Program-made: the position numbers and the translations under genes
Notes under the pieces: model-generated
Told to the model about the DNA's origin: nothing
Database searches by the model: none
The model's input: the letters and a program-made list of their open reading frames with translations, nothing else
From: Perkinsus olseni
Lineage: Eukaryota > Perkinsozoa > Perkinsida > Perkinsidae
Direction of reading: 5' to 3'
DNA length: 11,836 nt
Assembly (NCBI GenBank): GCA_013115135.1
Contig: JABANP010000697.1
Span: 10,001 to 21,836 of the forward strand
Shown here: in pieces, positions 7,301 to 11,836 of the stretch
Layout of the letters: every line of letters begins with the position of its first letter
Numbering within the stretch: the first letter of the stretch is position 1

Positions 7301-10300
7301 GATATGGTGTTGTGTGTCATTAATGGATCGGGAAGTGTATTGAAGAGGAAACCCGCCTTTATAGAGGAGATTAAGTAGCATACGGAAGGGCGTGGGTTCG
7401 ATCCCCAGAGACGCGTATTTCTGAGTTGTATCCGAGTCAGTATCGGGGTGCTGCCTCGAATCCCGGCCGCTCATGCCATGCGGCATGAAACCATAGTGGC
7501 CTTCTCATTGTTGCATGCATCAGGATGTCCGATGTTTTGACCTAATGTGTATCTGGCAAGAATCAACCTTGGATACGTTCCGTTCTCTTTCAGGTCTCGT
7601 CTGATGTTCTCTATACTCCGCAACTGCGTGTCACCGGTGCCCAAGATCTTCACCCTAGCCCTGCAAGTGTTTGTAGCGGTCGCGACGAATCCAGACTTGA
7701 AGATGCACATAAGTACGCAAATAGGGGTCTTTGTGGAGGAGGTCTTCAAGAGGATATTGGACTCGGGTAACTCGAGTTTTCAACATAAGCATCGAGTCCT
7801 GCAGGTAATAGGAGGCGGGATTAGGATTTGGGCGATGGATGGTACTGTCTTTTGGTATATTATCACTCTAGTTGTCTGGAAATGGTGGTGGCTTCTCTGG
7901 AATTGCTAGGATCGTAACAATCATTGTGAGATGGATAATTACGCTGTTTCTCGGGAAATATATTTCACAGTTTTATCCTCTTTATGCGGGAACATCTGTT
8001 CTGTTGTAGGTTTTCTACAAGCTGTGTACAGACGCTACCACTTCTCTTGATTTATTCAAAGAATACGATTGCAGTGTAACCGAGGGGAATGTCTTCGAGG
8101 GGTCGATCACGACGCTGGCGAAGATAGCTCAGGGCGGGATACAGAAGTCTGGAGCGGGGGATCTACAGCCGGAGCAGGAGGCGAAACTGAGGATGCTGGC
8201 TTTGGAAAGTCTTGTGACTTTGACCGGGAGTATGGTCGAGTTATCGAATCGCCAGGCTGCTGAGCAGTCCTCGGGGGGTGGAGAGAAATCGACGGAAGAA
8301 AGTTCGGACGGGAAGGGAAACGATCCGACCACTGCCAGCTGTTCTGCTGGGGAAAGCGACAGTGGGGGAGGAAGTCCAAGGAATTCTACTATTACTGCGA
8401 ATGGTTCGGCAAGATCGAGCGCGATCGTTGCGAAGGCGCGGAAGTCGGAGTTAGAAGCGGGAGTGAGGAAATTTAATATGAAACCGAAAAGGGGAGTAGA
8501 GTATTTCGTGGCGCGCGGTTTTTGTGAGAACGATCCGGCAGATGTGGCGAGGCTGTTAAAGAGAACGAGGGGGTTGGACAAGACGGCCTTTGGCGACTAC
8601 TTGGGTGAAGACGAGCCCTTCAATTTACAGGTTATGTATGCGCTGGTGGACTCCCATGATTTTCACGGGATGGATCTTGTCTCGACTTTGCGGGAGTTTT
8701 TGGAGGACTTCAGACTGCCGGGGGAGTCTCAGAAGATCGACAGGATGATGGAGAAGTTTGCGGAGCATTACTGCAAGCAAAATCCTGATATTTATGCGAA
8801 CGCGGATTGCGCGTATATTTTGTCGTTTTCGTTGATTATGTTGAACACGGACTTGCACTCGTCACAGGTGAAGAATAAAATGAGTTTGGATGATTTTAAG
8901 AGAAATAATAGGGGTATCAATGACGGCGCGGATGTACCGAGCGAGCATCTGGAGTTCCTGTATAACGAGATTAAAAACAAGCCGTTTTCTCTGGACGAGG
9001 ATGAGGATTTGAAGTTGAAACTGGCGAGTCAGCAGCGGTCAGCGATGCAGCCGTCCAGGAGGTTTGAGCTGTTTATTAAGGAGACGGAGTCGATCGTGGA
9101 AAAGTCGAGGGAGATGCTGAGCAGGAAGCCGGAGGATATGGGAGGGGTTCAAGACCCGCAAGAGTAATATAGGAATTTATCTGATCATTAGAAGGGAAAA
9201 AATGGCATTTTTTTTCGTCTGTAGCTTTATGGTCGCTGTCATGGCTTGCTGAAATGTAAGGGAGAAAATTGGGAGAATTTTACGATTGATTCGGGAATGA
9301 ATTTTAGTAGCGCTTTGTTATTTGAACCAATTTTACTGAATTGAGCTCGCCACAAAAATGAGGAAAAATTTCCGATCTCTCCTTCTCGCTGGGAAATTTA
9401 TGGTGAGCTTGGATGCCTCAGGAAGCGTGCAGTTGATTGTGTTTGTCGTGACCAGGAATTCGGGGGGTTCAAGTCGTGTTGTTAGGTATCTTGGTCCGAT
9501 GTTTGAAGTAATGTGGGGCAGCATATTAGGGACGTTATCGCAGCTGATGAACTCGGAGGAGGAGTCTGTCGAGGTCGTCGAGTGGTAAGTCAGACGTCAT
9601 TGCGTTGGACGGGAAGGAGTTCCCATCGCATTTGGTTTCACGGAAGAGTTGTGTTGGGACGCGGCTAAGAATCGGCTGCCTACCGTAAAGTCACCGTTTC
9701 ATTGGAAAGGCCCGCGTCGTTCGTGGGAGGCTTCTCGGGTCCTATCAACTGTCTATAGATCGGTCGTGATCGGTGTTGCCGACGGTGCTGATTTTATCTC
9801 TTTATCAACTGACGGTCTGTTGGCCGTTGGCGACTGAGCAACGTTGGCTGCTCTCTCGAGCTAGTATGGCTCGGTGGAGATACCTAGAGTTGGCCCTTGC
9901 CAGGTGTGTGGAAGGTCTGAAGCATTCTGTCAAGCTGTGCGCAAGATTCGAGATGGATACCGAGCGGGAGTGCTTCGTGGCGATGCTCGCGAAGTAGTGT
10001 CTTGAAGGTTACTTTCTTGTTCCGTATTTTCCCATTGTTAGATATACAGGACTGATGAGAAGTCCCTTCGAGGCGCCTGCGAGTGCCAAGAACATCATGT
10101 GCATCAAAGCGTTGCTTAGCTTAGCCAACAGCGAGACTGACGGAGGGGATGTTGTGCTCGGTAGGAGGCCTGTGGTCGCTGCAGTTTTCACGCGCATATA
10201 CCAACGGGGGAAGATTATGGGAGTGTGAGCTGATATGATGAGCGCTTTTTCCGACTCGACTAGGTTGCTACAATTCTATTCTTAATCGACTCAGTCGATT

Positions 10301-11836
10301 CGACTGGCGCTAGGCGCATTATCTGGAGTCGATTTGTCGTTTGTAGTGGGCGTGTTCAGGTCACTCATGGAAGCATGTACTGCTGATGGCTTCCCAGATA
10401 GACAGACTAGCGCTCCTGGCGAGTCGAGCGAAGAGCGATTACGTTTATTTTACAAACCCATCCGGAGCGTCGGAACCGCAGAGGGTAGTAGTGCTGGGTG
10501 GTCTCGATTTCTTTGGCCGATCGGTCGTGCGTTGTCTAAATGACTCATTCTCTGTTTCGAGAATGACTGGTCACTCTCCACTGAACGACGACGCTGCTTC
10601 TTCTGTTCAGCACGCTAGACCGAGCATGATGGGGGTTATGTTCGCCACGCATTCGTCATCGTCTTCTACGGCCCCGCACCTTGCTACACAGTGGGTCGGA
10701 ACTGGGGTGAGCGTGATGATGAAGCAGCCGGAGGAACCGTCGGAAGCGGAGATGAATGTAATATCGATGGAAATGGCGTTCTGGTTAGCACCGTGAGGCG
10801 GAGCGAAGCGACGGTTTTTTATTCCGCGTGGGATTGTCTACGATGTATCGTGAGCTTGAGTCGAAGAATTGGAGCCTGTGCCCGCTGTTCTTGGATCGGT
10901 CTTTTTCATGAGTTTCTGAAGTGATGAAGGTTTGATGGTGTCAGGCTAGCAAGGAAGTTGTGGAGGGCCATCCTGAGATAGTACCGGCAACTGATGCCAT
11001 CTTTCAAAGGTGAGCCGGGAGGGAAAAATTTATGGTGGATTTCTCGCGGTGGTATGCCGCAATGAAGTGACGAGTAACACGACATTAAGATCTTGAGCCA
11101 GGATCGCTGCGAAAGCTTATAACTGGTGAACCATACAGGAACGCGGGATCGGGGAACCCTGGGGTTCGCTTTTTGCGATGAAGCGCACGGCCAATGATGA
11201 TTCTTTCTGCACTGTAGAGCGGTTTCGGTTTCTCCCAAGATATTCGTCGTTCCTTCAGGTCGACTAAGCTGTCGAATGGCGAGATTATAGTGTTTGTGGA
11301 GGAGCTATGCAATCTCTCATCAGCCGAGCTGGCGGTGGTGGATAACCCTAGAGTCTTCTGTCTCCAGAAGCTGGTGGAGGTGGCCGATGTTAATATGTCT
11401 AACCGAATCAGGCTGGTGTGGTCCCGGATTTGGCGGGTCTTGTCGGCTCACTTCGCGCAAGTAGCGCAAAGCAAGAACCAGCAGCTGTCTATGTACGCAA
11501 TCGATTCGCTGAGGCAACTGGCCCTTAAGTTCCTGCAGAAGGATGAGTTGTCAAACTATCACTTCCAAGTGGAATTCTTGCGCCCTTTCGAGGCAGTGAT
11601 GGGATCGTCGGAAAGCTCGCGAGAAGTGAAGGAGCTGATTTTGTCGATAATGGAATCTTTCGTGGCATCGGACGTGACGCGGTCGAACATGAAGTCTGGT
11701 TGGAAGTCGGTCTTCCATGTGCTGTTACTGGCCGCTACCTCGGGTGGTGATAAGACTGTTGTCGAAATGGGTATGAGGATCGTCACGACGCTGAGGGAGA
11801 GCTACTTCGATACGGTCTGTGTGGAGAACATGCGGG
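4393..11836 (+). CDS. SEC7: BIG/Sec7-family large Arf guanine-nucleotide exchange factor, 3' truncated by window
   Basis: Orthologue of yeast Sec7p, human ARFGEF1/2 and plant BIG, which load GTP on Arf at the trans-Golgi and endosomes. Exons: 4393-4432, 4748-4866, 5251-5379, 5725-5856, 6093-6278, 6326-6470, 7140-7222, 7274-7374, 7594-7804, 8010-9163, 9486-9584, 9904-9993, 10042-10160, 10360-10706, 10945-11009, 11259-11836. All junctions keep phase and give 1199 codons. Order: DCB (residues 1-96; LRELLAAVTAP), acidic linker with a Cys/His finger (170-193), HUS (~235-450), Sec7 (~528-713), HDS repeats (from ~770). Mammalian proteins are near 1800 aa, so several hundred residues lie beyond the edge. 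The start ATG 4393 leaves DCB about half its usual length; a missed upstream exon is possible. Uncertain sites: exon 11 could start at 9456, and exon 14 could end at 10484; both keep phase. Family assignment is very secure, individual splice sites less so. Confidence 0.94.
4748..5379 (+). CDS. DCB-domain exons 2-3 of the BIG/Sec7 gene
   Basis: In large Arf-GEFs the DCB domain mediates dimerisation and contact with HUS. Exon 2 (4748-4866) gives LRELLAAVTAP, then HGDDLIKGVRMCFE, which follows the family pattern LLxAVxSPxxxxxGxxLxxxVRTCYN. Exon 3 (5251-5379) supplies the next conserved helix, AQRTAQAVLTQILHATVQR, matching the TTAKATLTQMLNxxFxR helix of animal BIG proteins. Reading exon 2 straight on past GAA|GTGAGT loses this match, which supports the 4867-5250 intron. 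Exon 3 ends at AAG|GTGATA. The frame stays open for 16 codons beyond that, so a longer exon 3 is conceivable but is not supported by alignment. Confidence 0.88.
4867..5250 (+). other. Intron 2 of the BIG/Sec7 gene (384 nt), carrying a foldback insert
   Basis: The donor is GTGAGT and the acceptor CTCCAG; both neighbours are phase 0. About half of the intron is the foldback element at 4969-5163. The remaining right part, 5164-5232, is AT-rich with repeated AATTTATATT and ATTTATGTATG strings. No RNA gene is visible. Confidence 0.85.
4969..5163. mobile_element. Foldback / MITE-like element with terminal inverted repeats
   Basis: The left end TGGAGTTTCACCCGTAAT (4969-4986) and right end ATCACGGGTGAAACTCCA (5146-5163) are inverted complements with one mismatch in 18. 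The interior is built of further inverted GTGAAAAACGC/GCGTTTTTCAC units. GCGTTTTTC (4997-5005) pairs with GAAAAACGC (5013-5021), and GGTGAAAAAC (5048-5057) with GTTTTTCACC (5076-5085). At about 195 bp with no ORF, this fits a non-autonomous foldback or MITE-type DNA element inserted in an intron. No convincing immediate target-site duplication is seen. ATTGTACA occurs on both sides (about 4946 and 5163) but is offset from the left terminus. Confidence 0.75.
5380..5724 (+). other. Intron 3 of the BIG/Sec7 gene (345 nt)
   Basis: The donor is GTGATA and the acceptor ATTTCAG; the intron sits between two phase-0 exons. It contains three copies of TCTYTTGTGAAG or a close variant (5409-5421, 5450-5461, 5570-5581). 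It also holds an imperfect 26-nt palindrome at 5529-5554 (ACATCT CGACGA / TCGTCG c AGATGT). There is no coding signal beyond a short frame continuing from the upstream exon. Confidence 0.8.
6093..6278 (+). CDS. Exon 5 of the BIG/Sec7 gene: HIT/MYND-like Cys-His finger insert
   Basis: This 62-residue, phase-0 exon begins VDQWLDEAVAKVDPS and then carries a cysteine cluster. Cys170, Cys173, His179, Cys181, Cys189 and Cys193 are arranged as CxxC-x5-HxC-x7-C-x3-C (core CIVCRNPAPHYC and VCSKACKEINL). The CSxxC-K ending resembles zf-HIT and MYND treble-clef zinc modules, so metal binding is a reasonable inference. It lies in the usually disordered linker between DCB and HUS. I do not recall an equivalent module in the human or yeast proteins. 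The next intron is only 47 nt (6279-6325); reading through it meets a stop, so the intron is required. Confidence 0.85.
6471..7139 (+). other. Intron 6 of the BIG/Sec7 gene (669 nt, longest in the window)
   Basis: The donor T|GTAATT is placed so that FSTLCTISLYG aligns with the conserved FRSLCKLSMK helix of BIG proteins; reading on to a GTGGGG donor 12 nt later fits less well. The acceptor is TTGAAG. The interior holds T-rich tracts (6636-6700) and an 88-codon open frame near 6762-7028 with no recognisable protein pattern. I see no RNA gene or repeat. Confidence 0.75.
7376..7416 (+). repeat. tRNA-like B-box fragment at an exon/intron border
   Basis: GGTTCGATCCC at 7395-7405, inside TGGG..CCCA arms, is a canonical B box with T-arm. 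It starts only about 20 bases after the donor of BIG intron 8 (AA|GTAGCATACGG). The tRNA-like sequence therefore touches the splice site, and the donor could derive from the inserted element. No A box is convincing upstream, where there is coding sequence. Confidence 0.45.
7445..7475 (+). repeat. Second tRNA-like B-box fragment in the same intron
   Basis: GCCTCGAATCC at 7453-7463, followed by CGGC, resembles a T-arm with one loop change and lies 58 bp after the previous B box. Two such boxes within one 219-nt intron suggest a dimeric or doubly inserted tRNA-derived element. Evidence is limited to the T-arm motif. Confidence 0.3.
7594..8200 (+). CDS. HUS-domain segment (exon 9 and start of exon 10) of the BIG/Sec7 gene
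   Basis: The HUS domain lies upstream of Sec7 and regulates membrane and DCB interactions. Exon 9 (7594-7804) encodes the helices VPKIFTLALQVFVAVATNP, LKMHISTQIGVFVEEVF and ILDSGNSSFQHKHRVLQ, which follow human BIG almost position by position (VFELSLAIF; LKMQIEVFFKEIF; SFDHKWMVIQ). Exon 10 then opens with LFKEYDCSVTEGNVFE, the HUS-box region. The family consensus there is N-[YF]-D-C-D, so the flanking Asn and final Asp are replaced by Glu and Ser. The intron between them (7805-8009) has donor GTAATA and acceptor GTTGTAG. Confidence 0.92.
8010..9163 (+). CDS. Exon 10 of the BIG/Sec7 gene: catalytic Sec7 domain
   Basis: This is the longest uninterrupted coding block. After the HUS box comes a Ser/Gly/Glu-rich linker (about 8260-8440), then the Sec7 domain at protein residues ~528-713. 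Motif 1, FRLPGESQKIDR, carries the catalytic glutamic finger Glu621 (codon 8724-8726) that displaces Mg2+ and the beta phosphate of Arf-GDP. Motif 2, AYILSFSLIMLNTDLHSSQV, forms the hydrophobic groove. FLYNEIKNKPF closes the domain. At the brefeldin A contact positions it has Phe655, Ser656, Asp663 and Met673, where sensitive family members have Tyr, Ser, Asp and Met. The donor GA|GTAATATAGG is chosen because the frame hits TAA there. It continues in phase 2 into the conserved YLGPMFEVMW of exon 11. Confidence 0.97.
9164..9485 (+). other. Intron 10 of the BIG/Sec7 gene (322 nt)
   Basis: The donor decamer GTAATATAGG is identical to that at 2275-2284. The proposed acceptor TTGTTAG (9485) places YLGPMF 26 residues after the SREML helix, close to the 28 seen in human BIG. 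An alternative acceptor, ACCAG at 9455, is also in phase and would add ten residues. The interior is AT-rich, with no repeat or RNA gene seen. Confidence 0.75.
9486..10160 (+). CDS. HDS1-region exons 11-13 of the BIG/Sec7 gene
   Basis: HDS1 follows the Sec7 domain and influences autoinhibition and Arf1-dependent membrane recruitment in yeast Sec7p. Exon 11 (9486-9584) encodes YLGPMFEVMWGSILGTLS, matching VRPMFKLAWTPFLAAFS. Exon 12 (9904-9993) encodes CVEGLKHSVKLCARF, matching CLEGIRCAIRIACIF. Exon 13 (10042-10160) encodes KYTGLMRSPFEAPASAKNI then MCIKALLSLA, matching RFTLLT..KQKNIDTIKTLITVA. In each case the chosen acceptor is the one that restores family spacing among several AG choices in phase. 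The intron 9994-10041 is only 48 nt. Confidence 0.88.
9585..9903 (+). other. Intron 11 of the BIG/Sec7 gene (319 nt)
   Basis: The donor GTAAGT is consensus. The acceptor TTGCCAG gives a seamless VEVVEWCVEGLK junction, while the upstream AG at 9864 would insert about 13 residues that other family members lack. An open frame crosses the 3' half but is not conserved. No repeat or RNA gene is seen. Confidence 0.75.
10284..10300. repeat. Perfect 17-nt palindrome in BIG intron 13
   Basis: AATCGACT, a central C and AGTCGATT form an exact inverted repeat. Related GTCGA/TCGACT strings occur nearby (10255, 10300-10308, 10327), so this is a small cluster of TCGACT-type inverted motifs. Function is unknown. 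Confidence 0.6.
10360..11009 (+). CDS. HDS exons 14-15 of the BIG/Sec7 gene with species-specific linker
   Basis: Exon 14 opens with HSWKHVLLMASQIDRLALL, matching NSWHEILKCISQLELAQLI of human BIG. It then runs into an unconserved linker that includes a run of five serines near residue 970. The frame is open to 10796. I end the exon at GGG|GTGAGC (10706) because exon 15 is phase 0, but an earlier donor after AGG (10484) is also in phase and would remove the linker. Exon 15 (10945-11009) encodes ASKEVVEGHPEIVPATDAIF and leads in phase 2 into the next exon, matching the SVVVAVDRIFTGS segment. Confidence 0.8.
11259..11836 (+). CDS. Exon 16 of the BIG/Sec7 gene: HDS2-region, running off the window
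   Basis: This segment is uninterrupted and very strongly conserved: PRVFCLQKLVEVADVNM, RIRLVWSRIW, YAIDSLRQLALKFLQKDEL, FLRPFEAVM and SGWKSVFHVLLLAA. These match human BIG stretches such as FSLQKIVEISYYNM, FAVDSLRQLSMKFLEKGEL, FLRPFEHIM and SGWKNIFSVFHLAA. HDS regions regulate autoinhibition and membrane recruitment in yeast Sec7p. The acceptor TTCAG is at 11258. The frame is open to the last base, so the exon or gene continues to the right. Confidence 0.95.

Noticed and set aside
8129..8581. 150-codon antisense frame opposite the Sec7 exon
   Set aside because: It is a shadow of the strong + strand coding bias; the + strand carries an unambiguous Sec7 domain.
8193..9167. Stand-alone 324-aa small Arf-GEF (cytohesin-like)
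   Set aside because: The frame extends upstream into the HUS box, the motif 1 and 2 sequences are BIG-type, no PH domain follows, and the TAA lies within a splice donor leading to conserved HDS exons.
10906..11238. 110-codon antisense frame
   Set aside because: It overlaps exon 15 and the following intron on the other strand, with composition typical of a chance frame.

Overview
This is a stretch of intron-rich eukaryotic nuclear DNA. Coding capacity is split into short exons with GT..AG borders whose reading phases join, the only long uninterrupted coding block lies inside a Sec7 domain, and tRNA-derived and foldback repeats lie between and inside the genes. The organism cannot be named from sequence alone. 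Introns range from 43 to 669 nt, and the Arf-GEF carries a zinc-finger-like segment that I do not recall in the animal or yeast proteins. Together these make me favour a protist or alga, with low confidence.

Layout. Positions 1-340 are a degenerate CTCA/TCAC simple repeat. Positions 362-1010 are an intergenic repeat zone: two blocks of GAAT/ATTC-type short palindromes, including a perfect 24-bp palindrome, on either side of a decayed tRNA-derived element, with a second tRNA-like T-arm just after. Positions 1192 (or 1351) to 4334 hold a gene of about nine exons on the + strand. I could not assign it. Its predicted protein has a small beta-rich head, a long charged coiled coil and a Cys-bearing C-terminal region, an architecture like the XRCC4/SAS-6/CCDC61 superfamily (weak inference). 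Positions 4393-11836 hold most of a large-Arf-GEF gene of the BIG/Sec7 family (yeast Sec7p, human ARFGEF1/2, plant BIG), in 16 exons on the + strand and cut by the right edge of the window.

The BIG/Sec7 gene is the secure result. Exon by exon the translation follows the family order: DCB, a variable acidic/Ser linker with an inserted Cys/His finger, HUS, the Sec7 catalytic domain with an intact glutamic finger, then the HDS repeats. Every exon junction I propose keeps phase; the 16 exons total 3598 nt, or 1199 codons plus one base at the window edge. The product should activate Arf GTPases at the trans-Golgi/endosome and recruit coats. Oddities are a very short DCB start, an altered HUS box, a Tyr-to-Phe change at a brefeldin A contact position, and a foldback element and tRNA-like fragments inside introns. 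The two genes are head to tail with under 60 bp between them and share a recurrent TATCTYAG 3' splice context. I saw no operon, CRISPR array, phage or other prokaryotic feature.
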